Of a stretch of 64,000 nucleotides of DNA, positions 17,957 through 26,501 are shown one piece after another; position 1 is the first letter of the stretch; every line of letters begins with the position of its first letter. The translations under genes were made by a program, and so were the position numbers. Origin of the DNA: Murinocardiopsis flavida. GTDB taxonomy: Bacteria; Actinomycetota; Actinomycetes; Streptosporangiales; Streptosporangiaceae. Where the stretch lies: contig NZ_PYGA01000014.1 of NCBI RefSeq assembly GCF_003014485.1, forward strand, positions 145,947 to 209,946, read 5' to 3'. Below the pieces are notes generated by a model. That model was not told the origin of the DNA, did not search any database, and saw nothing but the letters and a program-made list of their open reading frames with translations.

Positions 17957-18086
17957 TCCGCGCAGTGCCGCGTCGCGGCAGCGCACCGTCATTTCGGGGT
18001 TGCAGAGCCCGCCGTCGGTTGGGTCATCGGAGTCGTGAAATGACCTCGTTCCTATTGAGGCGGCGGCATCGCGCGACCTGTGCATT

Positions 18087-18902
18087 TCACAGGTGGGGCC
18101 GGATTCGTTCGCGTACTGCGTTGAGGCTTAGGCCGACGCTTTTGCCTATGGCGGTGAAGGTCTCCCCGGCGCGGTAGCGGTCGGCGAGTTCGGGGCCGCT
18201 TACGCCGATGTCGCGGGCCACGCGCCCCACGACGGGGACGGTGCCGCGGCGCGCACGCAGGCGTTCGCGCTGCCGGACGGCGATGACCGTGACGTTCTTG
18301 GTGCGCGGTTTCTTGCCCCGCACGTCGTTGCCCCATGGGCGGGACGGCGTCTCGCCCTCGTGCCACAGGGCGAAGAACGCCTTGCGGGCGCGCGAGATCA
18401 GCGCGTAGTAACTGCCCTTGGTGACGCCGAGGGACTCGGCGGCGTCGGCGTAGCTCTCATGATCCGCAAGAGCGAGGAGCACGCGGCGGTGCTGTTCGGG
18501 CAGCACCGCCCAGATCTGGGCGAGGGCGGTGCGGTCCACGATCCGGGCTTCCGGGCCGGGGACCGGGTTCGCCGACAGTGCCCAAAATCGCTCGAACCCG
18601 GCGAGGGTGCGGCTCTCGTACCCCCACGCGCGGCCCCGGAAGGAGTTGTACCGCTGTACATGGTCGGTGATCGCGCTCCACCCGGCGGTGACCAGCTCGC
18701 CGCGGGAGGGCGGGGCCGAGCAGGAGTAGAGGTGTTCGGCGATCGCCGACCACGCCACTTCCGCCCGTGTGCCCCAGTCCAGTCCACCCGGCCACCGGAT
18801 GGTGGATGCGGCGAGGCGCGCGATGTCATCGATGTCGGCGCGGCTGAACCCGTGCCGGAGGGGCTCGTGGTGGGCGTCGTGGGCACGGTCGGTCGCGGGC
18901 AT
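18087..18902 (-). CDS. Sigma-70 region 4-like HTH protein
   Basis: 271 residues from the ATG at 18902; the longer frame upstream is Pro/Arg-rich and unlikely. The middle contains a sigma region 4-type helix-turn-helix: LPEQHRRVLLALADHESYAD, AAESLGVTKGSYYALISRAR, then KAFFALWHEGE. A second possible HTH at the extreme C-terminus reads GETFTAIGKSVGLSLNAVRE. No sigma region 2 is recognisable, so it is probably a sigma-like DNA-binding regulator, not a full sigma factor. It lies next to an RsbW-like ATP-binding gene on the same strand. The target genes are unknown. Confidence 0.6.
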   Translation of the reverse strand: MPATDRAHDAHHEPLRHGFSRADIDDIARLAASTIRWPGGLDWGTRAEVAWSAIAEHLYSCSAPPSRGELVTAGWSAITDHVQRYNSFRGRAWGYESRTLAGFERFWALSANPVPGPEARIVDRTALAQIWAVLPEQHRRVLLALADHESYADAAESLGVTKGSYYALISRARKAFFALWHEGETPSRPWGNDVRGKKPRTKNVTVIAVRQRERLRARRGTVPVVGRVARDIGVSGPELADRYRAGETFTAIGKSVGLSLNAVRERIRPHL

Positions 18903-19104
18903 GGCGGTGAACGCTCCGTTGGAGTGCGGTCGGGCATAGGAATGCCCGGGACGTGTTCGATGGAGGGCACGGGGATTCGGCGGAAGCGCCTGGGACCGTG
19001 CCGGGGGAGGGGCGAGCGGGGGACGGCTTACGCGCGGTACGCGGCGTGGAGGCTCGCCCTTCCGATGCCGGGCGGTGGGTTCGGTGCCCGAACGGAGGAG
19101 CTGG

Positions 19105-19575
19105 TCAGGCGGAGAGCGCCGCGAAGGGTCTGTAGAGGGGCGACTCGAAGGCGGCCCAGACCGCGTGGCCGCCTTCATCGGTGCGGGAGCAGCCCCACAG
19201 GTCGCAGACGTCCGCGACGAGTCGGAGCCCGCGGTGGCCGATGGCGAGGGGAGCGGGGTCGGCGAGCCTGGGCACACGCGGGCGGCCGGTCGCAGGATCG
19301 GTCAGCGGCCCGTCGTCGGTCACCGTGAGGACGACGAACCCGGTGCGCAGGGCGGAGATGCTGACGGCGACCGTGCCGCCTTGCCCGCTGCGGGTGTGCC
19401 GGCAGGCGTTGCCGAACAGTTCGGAGATGACGAGTTCGGCGTCGTCCACGACGTGGGCGAACGCGTGAAGGGCCGTTCGAGTGCGGTGACGCAGGCCAGG
19501 GCACTGCGTGGGATCGCCGGGACAGCGCCAGAACTCGGAGACGGCGACGAGTCGGCCCGTGCCGACGCCGCTCAT
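19105..19575 (-). CDS. RsbW-like ATP-binding (HATPase_c_2) protein
   Basis: 156 residues from the ATG at 19575; TTG and GTG codons just upstream are alternatives. The Bergerat-fold ATP-binding motifs are clear: the N-box ELVISELFGNACRHTRSG, the G1 box VLTVTDDGP, and the G2 region IGHRGLRLVADVCDLWG. These are the features of actinobacterial regulatory ATPases related to anti-sigma kinase RsbW/SpoIIAB, of which streptomycetes have many copies. No partner anti-anti-sigma gene is adjacent. It is transcribed toward the sigma-like HTH gene, 202 bases away, and away from the XRE regulator. Confidence 0.8.
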   Translation of the reverse strand: MSGVGTGRLVAVSEFWRCPGDPTQCPGLRHRTRTALHAFAHVVDDAELVISELFGNACRHTRSGQGGTVAVSISALRTGFVVLTVTDDGPLTDPATGRPRVPRLADPAPLAIGHRGLRLVADVCDLWGCSRTDEGGHAVWAAFESPLYRPFAALSA

Positions 19576-19711
19576 CACGTGGGCCTCGCGCAAGGGTGCC
19601 CACGCCTAGGTAGTTGGCGTACAGCCAGCCGGGCGGTCGAATCGGCGGCAAAGTAGACCATGCCTTACTCCTTGAGGGCTGTCGTGACCATCGAACACAC
19701 TCAATGATGCA

Positions 19712-19751
19712 GTGGAATCCACCATCTATCAAGTAGAATCGTGGAATCCAC
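19712..19751 (+). promoter_or_regulatory. Two 11-bp palindromes upstream of the XRE regulator
   Basis: GTGGAATCCAC occurs at 19712-19722 and again at 19741-19751. Each copy is an inverted repeat around a single central base, and the two start 29 bases apart, about three helical turns. They lie 40-80 bases upstream of the XRE-DUF5753 start, in the gap shared with the divergent ATP-binding gene. An autoregulatory operator is the simplest reading. Confidence 0.5.
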
Positions 19752-19789
19752 ACGGTGAATCTTGGCGTTGCTGCCCTAGACTCGCTTTC

Positions 19790-20644
19790 ATGCCAGCTCC
19801 CCACAGCCCCAGCGTTCGCCGTCGTCGGCTCTCAAGTGAGCTGCGTCGACTCCGGGGTGCTAAGGCTCTGACCTTGGTGGAAGCAGCGAAAAGGGTCGGC
19901 TTGGGCAAGTCCAATCTGAGCAAGATCGAGTCAGCCGAGTCCAAGACTGTCCCAGCCGCGACGCTGGACAAGCTGTTGAACCTCTACGGCGTAACAGACG
20001 GTGACGTCCGCGAGAGTATGCATGAGTTGGCTCGACTCGCCGGAGAGAGGGGCTGGTGGGCCAAGTACAGCGGTATGCTTCCGACTAACTTGGCCGACTT
20101 CGAGGTAGAGGCGTCTGAGTTTCGAACCTTTGAGGCTCAGGTAATTCCTGGTCTGCTGCAAGTGGCGGATTATTCTGAAGCTGTCATCAACGCTGACAAG
20201 ACTCGAGATGCTGAAGAGATCGCTAAACGAGTGGCGGCTCGCCTAAAGCGTCAGGAAATCCTTAATAGGGTAGATCCGCCCACGTACTCAGCGGTTCTCG
20301 ATGAGGCGGCACTGCGCAGGATGGTCGGATCGGCACACGTCATGCGTGCTCAACTAAGACATCTGACCCACATGTCTGCACGTCATAACGTTCATATCCA
20401 CGTGCTTCCGTTCTCAGCCGGAGCGCATCAGGCGACTGAAGGAAGTTTCGTTATCATGGATTTCGCCGATCCGCGAGATTCGAGCATTGCCTACGTAGAG
20501 ACATCTTCGTCAAGTCTCTATATGGAAGAAGAGCGTGAACTTGAACAGTTTAACGCCGCGTTTCGAGCAGTAAGAGCGGTGGCTCTTGATGAAGAACAAT
20601 CATTGTCAAGTATCGAGGACATCATTAAGTCGTTGGAAGAGTGA
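19790..20644 (+). CDS. XRE family regulator with DUF5753
   Basis: 284 residues from the ATG at 19790. The N-terminal 70 residues form a lambda-repressor-type HTH: LSSELRRLRGAKALTLVEAA, KRVGLGKSNLSKIESAESKT. The rest matches DUF5753, including VIPGLLQVADYSEAVI, the segment PPTYSAVLDEAALRRMVGSA and IHVLPFSAGAHQATEGSF. This architecture is very common in streptomycetes, nearly always followed by a DUF397 gene, as here with a four-base overlap. Its codons are much less GC-rich than the neighbours (many A/T third positions), which suggests recent transfer. Confidence 0.92.
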   Translation: MPAPHSPSVRRRRLSSELRRLRGAKALTLVEAAKRVGLGKSNLSKIESAESKTVPAATLDKLLNLYGVTDGDVRESMHELARLAGERGWWAKYSGMLPTNLADFEVEASEFRTFEAQVIPGLLQVADYSEAVINADKTRDAEEIAKRVAARLKRQEILNRVDPPTYSAVLDEAALRRMVGSAHVMRAQLRHLTHMSARHNVHIHVLPFSAGAHQATEGSFVIMDFADPRDSSIAYVETSSSSLYMEEERELEQFNAAFRAVRAVALDEEQSLSSIEDIIKSLEE

Positions 20645-20889
20645 GTCGGTTGGCTGACGAGCGAGCATGGCGTAAGAGCAGCTACAGCGGAGTGAACGGC
20701 AACTGCGTAGAGGTGTCGCTAGCGTCGTGGCGCACTAGCTCCTACAGTGGCACTAACGCGAACTGCGTCGAGGTCTCCGACCTCCCCGGATCCTCCGCCG
20801 TCCGCGACTCCCGCCATCCGCAGGACGCCGTGCTCCCCTTCCCCTCCACCGAGTGGGCGGCGTTCGTCGCCGGTCTCGTCCGGACGTAG
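20641..20889 (+). CDS. DUF397 protein with duplicated signature
   Basis: 82 residues from a GTG overlapping the XRE stop codon. DUF397 proteins have one W-x-K/T-SSYS-x-N-x-NCVEV motif and a C-terminal VRDSRxP-FxxxEWxAF region. Here the first motif occurs twice: WRKSSYSGVNGNCVEVS and WRTSSYSGTNANCVEVS, followed by SSAVRDSRHP and TEWAAFVAGL. The base composition changes sharply after the second motif, from AT-richer to typical GC-rich. That suggests the incoming XRE gene carried the start of its own DUF397, which fused to a resident DUF397. Such partners are thought to act with the XRE regulator; the mechanism is unclear. Confidence 0.88.
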   Translation: MSRLADERAWRKSSYSGVNGNCVEVSLASWRTSSYSGTNANCVEVSDLPGSSAVRDSRHPQDAVLPFPSTEWAAFVAGLVRT

Positions 20890-21090
20890 ATCAGACACGA
20901 CACACCAAGCCGCCGACTCATGGCGCGTGAGGGAATCGGACTCGGGCATCCACGCATCCGTGAGCCATGAGGCTGTATTTTACTTGCTGTTTAGTGCCCG
21001 ATTGTGACGAAAACCTTCCTGGATGGCGTCCAAACTGCATACGATGGCCCCGGTCGGCGTCATGGTGACGCGTAGTAAGGAGGCTGGGGC

Positions 21091-22455
21091 ATGCTGCTGA
21101 GGTTCCGAGTTGCGAACCACCGGTCGATACGTGAAGAACAGGAACTGTCCCTGGTCGCCGTCCCCAGGCAGGGTGAAGCCAAGCCAAAGGCGTCCGAGAT
21201 CCCGCGGACTGTGCGGGTGGCCGGCATCTACGGGGCGAATGCCTCAGGAAAGTCCAATGTCCTCGATGCCCTGCGCTGGATGCAGTGGGCGCTTCGGGGC
21301 TCCTTCACGAGTTGGTCGCCCGACGGCGGCGTGCCGAGGACATGTTTCACCCTGGACGAGGAGTCCAGGAAAGCCCCGTCCTTCTACGAGGCCGACCTGG
21401 TCGACCGCGGAGTCCGGTATTCCTACGGGTTCGAGGTCACCGACCAGGAGGTGATGGGCGAATGGCTTTTCGCCTTCCCCAAAGGACGCCCGCAGCGGAT
21501 GTTCGAGCGGAGCAAACATGAGCAGGAGGAGGACTACAGGTTCGGTCGGTCGCTGACGGGGGAGCTTCAGCAGATCCGCCGGCTGACCCGGCCCAACGCG
21601 CTCTTCCTGTCCACAGCGGCGTCGAACAACCACAAGCGCCTATCCCGTCTGTACCGCGCCATGACCCAGCACCTCAAGGCGGCGACGCAGAACTCCGTGG
21701 AGGAACAGTCCCGCACGAGGTTCACAACCTCGCTCCTGGCTGAGGAGGAGACCGCCGACCAGGTCAATCGCCTAGTCCGGATCGCTGACCTCGGTATCAG
21801 CAGAGTCCGTATGGAGAAGAAGCCGGTCGATGAGGAACTCCTGGCCCGATTGACTCGCTCCTTCGAACCCGAAGGGTTTCCCAAGGAGTTCTTTCAAACC
21901 ATGCGGGACGATCTCAGCACGACACTCATATTCACGCACGCGTGTGCCGGACAGCCGGGTGAACTGTCGATCGACGAAGAGAGCGACGGCACCCGATCGT
22001 GGATTTCTCTTGTCGGCCCGCTCATTCAAGTGCTGCGTCAAGGCGATGTGTTCCTCGTCGATGAGATCGACTCCAGCCTGCACCCGATGATCTCCTCCAC
22101 CATGATCAAGATGTTCAAGGACCCTGACATCAACCCACGGGGTGCCCAACTGATCTTCGCCTCCCACGACACCACGCTTCTCGGTACCATGCTCGAAAAC
22201 AAGCTGCTGGATCGGGACGAAGTTTGGTTCACGGAGAAAGACGCCCACGGTGCGACCTCACTGTTCTCGCTGGCCGAGTTCCGTCCTCGGGGTACCGAGA
22301 ACGCCGAGCGCGGCTACCTGCAAGGCCGCTACGGCGCAGTTCCCTTTGTGGATTTCTCCGAGATCCGCTCGCTTTTTCGAGCGATTCACGGTGTCGCCGA
22401 TGAATCGGCCGAAACGGTTGAAGAAGAGCCTGCGCCGGTCATCGCTGGTCCGTGA
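21091..22455 (+). CDS. AAA family ATPase, RloA/AbiLi-like
   Basis: 454 residues; the ATG has AAGGAGG eight bases upstream. The N-terminus MLLRFRVANHRSIREEQELS and Walker A AGIYGANASGKSNVLDALRW identify an ABC-type AAA15/AAA21 ATPase. The C-terminal half has the ABC D-loop and Walker B region VFLVDEIDSSLHPMISSTMI and the switch His in LIFASHDTTLLG. Between them, RPNALFLSTAASNNHKRL is typical of RloA-like proteins. The next gene encodes an RloB-type protein and overlaps by 56 bases. This pair matches the AbiL abortive-infection system (AbiLi/AbiLii) and resembles other ATPase-plus-Toprim defence pairs such as PARIS. The ATPase probably senses infection and controls the partner. Confidence 0.88.
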   Translation: MLLRFRVANHRSIREEQELSLVAVPRQGEAKPKASEIPRTVRVAGIYGANASGKSNVLDALRWMQWALRGSFTSWSPDGGVPRTCFTLDEESRKAPSFYEADLVDRGVRYSYGFEVTDQEVMGEWLFAFPKGRPQRMFERSKHEQEEDYRFGRSLTGELQQIRRLTRPNALFLSTAASNNHKRLSRLYRAMTQHLKAATQNSVEEQSRTRFTTSLLAEEETADQVNRLVRIADLGISRVRMEKKPVDEELLARLTRSFEPEGFPKEFFQTMRDDLSTTLIFTHACAGQPGELSIDEESDGTRSWISLVGPLIQVLRQGDVFLVDEIDSSLHPMISSTMIKMFKDPDINPRGAQLIFASHDTTLLGTMLENKLLDRDEVWFTEKDAHGATSLFSLAEFRPRGTENAERGYLQGRYGAVPFVDFSEIRSLFRAIHGVADESAETVEEEPAPVIAGP

Positions 22456-23041
22456 GTCGAAAGAGCGGATCCTCGTGGTCTGCGAGGGGGAGGTCACCGA
22501 GGTCCAGTACCTGAACGGCCTCAAACAGCTGTTCAGCGCCCTGCCCGTCGATGTGGTGCCGGTCGGTAAGGGCGGGACCCCCGAACAGGTGGTCGACCTC
22601 GCCTTAGCGAAGCAAGCCGAAGCGGAGGATCGGGCCGAGCGGGCCAACGACGGAAACCTCAACTTCGACCAGACGTGGTGCCTGGTCGACGTCGATGAGC
22701 ACGTGCGCATCCCCGAAGCCCTTGCCCGCGCGCGGAGAGCGGGGGTCAAGGCCGTTGTCTCCAATCCGTGCTTTGAACTGTGGCTGCTCTACCACTACCA
22801 GGATCTACAAAGCACATTGCACCGTGCCGTGCTGTGCGAGAAGCTTCGGAACTACATCAGGGGATACGACAAGCACCTTCCCTTGGATTTCCCCTACGAC
22901 CGCCACGACCTGGCGAAGAAGCGCGCCTTGCGTGCCGCCGCCGACCACACCGCGACCTGCTCCCGCGGCAATAACCCCTCGACCAACGCGTGGCTGCTGG
23001 TCGAGGCGATCCAGCGGGCCGGCAAGACGAAGGAGCGGTGA
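22400..23041 (+). CDS. RloB domain protein, AbiLii-like
   Basis: 213 residues from the ATG at 22400, inside the 3' end of the ATPase gene; the basic start MNRPKRLKKSLRRSS is typical of RloB. RILVVCEGEVTEVQYLNGL supplies the Toprim-like Glu motif, WCLVDVDEH the Asp-x-Asp motif, and AVVSNPCFELWLLYHY the conserved SNPxFExWLL block. The C-terminus ANPSTN-like segment (NNPSTNAWLLVEAIQR) also fits. RloB/AbiLii is presumed to be the toxic nuclease-like effector of the pair. Translational coupling by overlap suggests fixed stoichiometry with the ATPase. Confidence 0.88.
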   Translation: MNRPKRLKKSLRRSSLVRESKERILVVCEGEVTEVQYLNGLKQLFSALPVDVVPVGKGGTPEQVVDLALAKQAEAEDRAERANDGNLNFDQTWCLVDVDEHVRIPEALARARRAGVKAVVSNPCFELWLLYHYQDLQSTLHRAVLCEKLRNYIRGYDKHLPLDFPYDRHDLAKKRALRAAADHTATCSRGNNPSTNAWLLVEAIQRAGKTKER

Positions 23042-23410
23042 GCACGGGTGGAGCCGCATCCGCACAGCGGAGTGAGCACACCAGGCCGGACCACTGACGT
23101 CTGCCCGTGGCGTCCGGTCAACATAAGGCAGCCAATACGGACACGCTGACTGTGCAATAAGCGTCGTCAATTATTCACTCATGCCGATGGATACCAACGG
23201 CCACCAGTGGACAATCCCGCTGTGTGGCGCCCGAATCGATAATTCGGATCCGATGGTTTGTCCTGGTCGTCGCGGTTGCGGTACTTGGTGTTCGTACACC
23301 GCCCGTTCAGAAGCCGGATACCTCGTTTCCCGATCCTCGCCGGCTGTTAACCTCCGTTAGGTCCGGGAAGGGCTTCGGTCCCGTATCCGCGGCGCGCGAA
23401 ATGAGGACAA
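23042..23410. other. Intergenic region upstream of small-protein/DUF6879 genes
   Basis: About 370 bases, more AT-rich than the surroundings. No convincing gene was seen; a plus-strand open frame here runs antilogously into the small-protein gene and lacks family features. It presumably carries the promoter for the genes from 23411 onward. Confidence 0.5.
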
Positions 23411-23626
23411 ATGAAGCTCACGATGCTCTACAAGGACCAGGGCTCCGGCGGCGGCGGATGCCCGAGCGTGTACCTCGCAGACAGTGGCGAGTTCGTCGTC
23501 CAGGGCATCCAGCTCGATGCCGAAAGCCTTGCGGCGCTTGAGAACCCGCTCCCCGGCGAGACAGCGGTGCGCATAGCGCCCGAGGTGATCCTTGGAGCCG
23601 TGGAGCGGTACCAGTCCGGGGCTTGA
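23411..23626 (+). CDS. Small protein encoded upstream of DUF6879 (copy 1)
   Basis: 71 residues from the ATG at 23411. The core GGCPSVYLADSGEFVVQG is followed by ETAVRIAPEVILGAVE. It is related to the 89-residue protein at 32006-32275, which has DDCPDIWELDNGDIAVIG and ERLVVIPGNMLRAA at the same relative places and also precedes a DUF6879 gene. The shared Cys-Pro-x-[IV]-[WY]-x-x-D-x-G pattern suggests a small beta-rich fold. No known function. By analogy with DUF397 it may be an antitoxin or regulatory partner. Confidence 0.72.
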   Translation: MKLTMLYKDQGSGGGGCPSVYLADSGEFVVQGIQLDAESLAALENPLPGETAVRIAPEVILGAVERYQSGA

Positions 23627-23644
23627 TTGAGGAGGGGAAACGCA

Positions 23645-24208
23645 TTGGGCACGAGGTTCGAATCGCTTGACGACCCTGGATTCCAAGGCCTGTTCGACGA
23701 TTTCGAATACAGCGCCTATCGGCTGGAGTCCTTGCAGGTCTACGGGGTTCCATACGAACTCGCGGAGTTTGAAAGGTTTCGTTCCGGCGAGGCTCGCGGG
23801 GAATTTCCGGGGATCGCCGAATGGGCGGAGCGTGTCGCCAGACGCACTCGGGAAGGGCGACGGTTCCACCGCGTGCATGTTGTTATCGAACCCCTGTCCG
23901 ATTATGTGCGTTTCGAATGCGCCTGGTGCTATCGCCACACCGTGGCTGCCGGCGAGGAGGTACGCATGCTCGCGGTCGCCGAAGGCCAGTGGCCCGAAGG
24001 GCTACCGCAGGCCGACTACTGGCTGTTCGACTCCGCCCGCCTGGTGCGGATGGACTACGCCGACGACGGCACCTTCATCGCGGCCGAGGTGGTCGACGAC
24101 CCCGAGCAGGTCGTGGCCGCGAACGTCCAGCGCGACAGGGCGGTGTACCTCTCGGTGCCTTTCGGCGACTTCGCAGCGGATTTCGACGATCTGATGCGTC
24201 GGCGATGA
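23645..24208 (+). CDS. DUF6879 family protein (copy 1)
   Basis: 187 residues from a TTG at 23645, chosen because GAGGAGGGG lies eight bases before it. Features of DUF6879 include FQGLFDDFEYSAYRLESLQV, RRFHRVHVVIEPLSDYVRFE, the segment YWLFDSARLVRMDYADDG and a C-terminal VYLSVPFGDFAADF. These proteins are frequent next to XRE, DUF397 and small partner genes in streptomycetes. It is followed 58 bases later by the NB-ARC/TPR gene, so the small protein, DUF6879 and the NLR may form one operon. Confidence 0.8.
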   Translation: MGTRFESLDDPGFQGLFDDFEYSAYRLESLQVYGVPYELAEFERFRSGEARGEFPGIAEWAERVARRTREGRRFHRVHVVIEPLSDYVRFECAWCYRHTVAAGEEVRMLAVAEGQWPEGLPQADYWLFDSARLVRMDYADDGTFIAAEVVDDPEQVVAANVQRDRAVYLSVPFGDFAADFDDLMRRR

Positions 24209-24266
24209 GGAGCGGTGTACCGCTTACCCAGCCGCGTGGCGAGACGACATGGGAGAGACAACCCCG

Positions 24267-26405
24267 ATGGCGGACAACGAGATCACCGACGCCTCGGGCG
24301 CAGTCGTTCAGGCCGGTGCGGTCCACGGCGATGTCCACATCTCCGCAAGCGGTCGGCAGACGCAGACCACCCCGCATCAGCTTCCACTGAACGTCAACGG
24401 CTTCGTCAACCGCCGCGGCGACCTCGCGACGCTCGACGCGCTCGTGGTCGCCGCGGCAAGCCACCAACCGCCCGGCTGGACCGCGCCCATGGTCGTCTCC
24501 ACCATCGCGGGGGCACCCGGTATCGGGAAGACAGCGCTGGCGGTGCACTGGGCGCACCGGGTCCGGTCCGATTTCTCCGACGGCGATCTCTACGTCGACA
24601 TGCGCGGCTATGGCCCCGGCCCGAGGGTCGAGGCGGTCCAGGCTCTCGACACCCTCTTACGTGCGCTGGACGTCACCCCCGACCGCATACCGGTCGACCT
24701 CGACGGGCGCGCTGCGCTGTTCCGGTCACTCCTCAGCGGCAAGCGGGTGCTGGTCCTCATCGACAACGCGGCCAGCGCCGATCAGGTCCGTCCTCTACTG
24801 CCCGGGTCGCCGGAGTCGTTGGTGCTCGTGACCAGCCGGAGCACACTTCCCGGACTCGTGGCACGCGAAGGAGCGTCGCGAATGGTGCTCGACATACTCA
24901 CCCCCGACGAGTCGCTGACACTGCTGCGGCAGATCGTCGGCGCGGAGCGCGTCGACTCCGAGCCGGCCGCCGCACGCCGGCTCGCGCAACTGTGCGTCCA
25001 CTTGCCGCTGGCGCTGCGCATCACCGCGGAGCGCGTCAACTCCAGGCCGCGCGCGGCACTGTCCGACTTCGTCGCCGAACTTTCCGACGAGAAGGAGCGA
25101 CTGGATGCACTCGGATTCGAGGACGACGAGTTGAGCGACGTGCGCGCCGCCTTCGCGGCGTCCTACAACAACCTCGACCCCGACGCGGCACGGCTGTTCC
25201 GCCTGACCGGGTTGCACCCCGGCAACGAGTTCGGCGTCCACGCATGCGCCGCCATGGCGGACATCAGCACGTCGGCGGCCCGGCGGCTGCTCGACCGGCT
25301 TGCGCGGGTCCACCTGGTCAGCGAGACGGGGACCGACCGCTACCGCTCCCACGACCTGCTGCGCCTCTACGCCGCCGAACGCGCCGCCGAGGACGAGACG
25401 CCAACGGAGCGCACCACGGTGCTGCGCCGGATGCTGGACTGGTACCTCCGCAGCGTCTACAACGGGCACCGGGTCATCCTCCCGGCCTTCCGCGAGCTGC
25501 CGCTTCCGCCCCCTGAAGGCTCGGCCGATCCGCCGGCCTTCGACTCCGTCGACGACGCCATGCGGTGGTTCGAGACCGAGCGCTCGAACCTGGTCGACGC
25601 GGTCCGGATCGGCACGGCAGGCGGCCTGCACGATCTCGGGTGGCGCCTTCCCGCCGTCATGTACGGATTCTTCGAGCTGAGGGGCTACTGGTCGCAGTGG
25701 CGCGACATCCACCTCCTCGGCCTGGAAGCCGCGGACGCCGCCGACGACGACCACGGCCGTGCCTGCAACCACCTCGGTCTCGGCGACGCCAACTGGTTCC
25801 TCCAGCGGATCCCCGAGGCGTTCGACTGCTACCGGCGGGCGGTTGATGAAGGGCGCCGGGCCGGGGACGGCTGGGTGGAGGGCTTCGCACTTCGTCAGAT
25901 CGGCGTCCTGCTCCAGGAGCAGGAGCGCTTCGCCGAGGCGATCGAACGCGTCGAAGAGGCGCGGGCGGTCTTCGAGTCCACCGACGAGCGACGCGGGAAC
26001 GGTATGGCCCTGCTCACGCTGGGCGATTGCCACCGCGGTCTCGGACATACCGGGGAGGCCGTCCGGTATTGCGAAGAGGCGGTCGCCCTGTTCCAGCGGA
26101 TCGGCGACACCTGGAGCGTCGCGTGGGGCCGCTGCGCGCTCGGCCGGGCACTGGCAGGGCCGGGACGGTGGGCCGAGTCGCTCTCCGCCTACGAGGAGGC
26201 GTTCGCCACCTTCCGCGCGTTCGGGGACCGCCGCAACGAACTGCGTGCCCTCGTCGGAATGGGGGAGGCGTGCACCGCCGCCGGGTGGACGGACGATGCA
26301 CGGAGGCACCTGGGCGCCGCGATGGAAATCGCCGAGGAACTGGGCGACGACGAGGTGGCGGACCTCGCAGCCCGGATCGAGGCGCTGTCGGCCGAAGCCG
26401 AGTAG
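24267..26405 (+). CDS. NB-ARC/TPR (NLR-type) protein with N-terminal RHIM/BASS-like motif
   Basis: 712 residues from the ATG at 24267, preferred over an ATG 18 bases upstream because GGGAGAG is nine bases before it. Residues 7-25 read TDASGAVVQAGAVHGDVHIS, a RHIM/PP-like amyloid signalling sequence. Walker A is AGAPGIGKTALAVHW (about 81-95), Walker B VLVLIDNAASADQV, and sensor LVLVTSRSTLPGL; LCVHLPLALRITAERV is the GLPLA-type motif. A winged helix follows (LFRLTGLHPGNEF ... YRSHDLLRLYAAERAA), then at least five TPR-like repeats over about 470-700. This is a STAND ATPase of the AfsR/SARP-related type without the DNA-binding domain. The amyloid motif would pass the signal to an effector with a matching motif. 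No such effector is adjacent, but two proteins at 45.5-48.5 kb carry one. Confidence 0.87.
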   Translation: MADNEITDASGAVVQAGAVHGDVHISASGRQTQTTPHQLPLNVNGFVNRRGDLATLDALVVAAASHQPPGWTAPMVVSTIAGAPGIGKTALAVHWAHRVRSDFSDGDLYVDMRGYGPGPRVEAVQALDTLLRALDVTPDRIPVDLDGRAALFRSLLSGKRVLVLIDNAASADQVRPLLPGSPESLVLVTSRSTLPGLVAREGASRMVLDILTPDESLTLLRQIVGAERVDSEPAAARRLAQLCVHLPLALRITAERVNSRPRAALSDFVAELSDEKERLDALGFEDDELSDVRAAFAASYNNLDPDAARLFRLTGLHPGNEFGVHACAAMADISTSAARRLLDRLARVHLVSETGTDRYRSHDLLRLYAAERAAEDETPTERTTVLRRMLDWYLRSVYNGHRVILPAFRELPLPPPEGSADPPAFDSVDDAMRWFETERSNLVDAVRIGTAGGLHDLGWRLPAVMYGFFELRGYWSQWRDIHLLGLEAADAADDDHGRACNHLGLGDANWFLQRIPEAFDCYRRAVDEGRRAGDGWVEGFALRQIGVLLQEQERFAEAIERVEEARAVFESTDERRGNGMALLTLGDCHRGLGHTGEAVRYCEEAVALFQRIGDTWSVAWGRCALGRALAGPGRWAESLSAYEEAFATFRAFGDRRNELRALVGMGEACTAAGWTDDARRHLGAAMEIAEELGDDEVADLAARIEALSAEAE

Positions 26406-26467
26406 GCCGCGACGGGGACCGGATCGAGGCGCTGTCGGCCGAAGCCGAGTAGGCCGCGACGGGGACC
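26374..26467. repeat. 47-bp tandem duplication across a stop codon
   Basis: The 47 bases at 26374-26420, starting GGATCGAGGCGCTGTCGGCC and covering the last codons and stop of the NLR gene, are repeated exactly at 26421-26467. The second copy is outside the coding region. The perfect identity points to a recent slippage or unequal exchange event. Confidence 0.9.
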
Positions 26468-26501
26468 GGGAACCGGGGACCGGACGGGAGGAGGGCCACT
26501 G

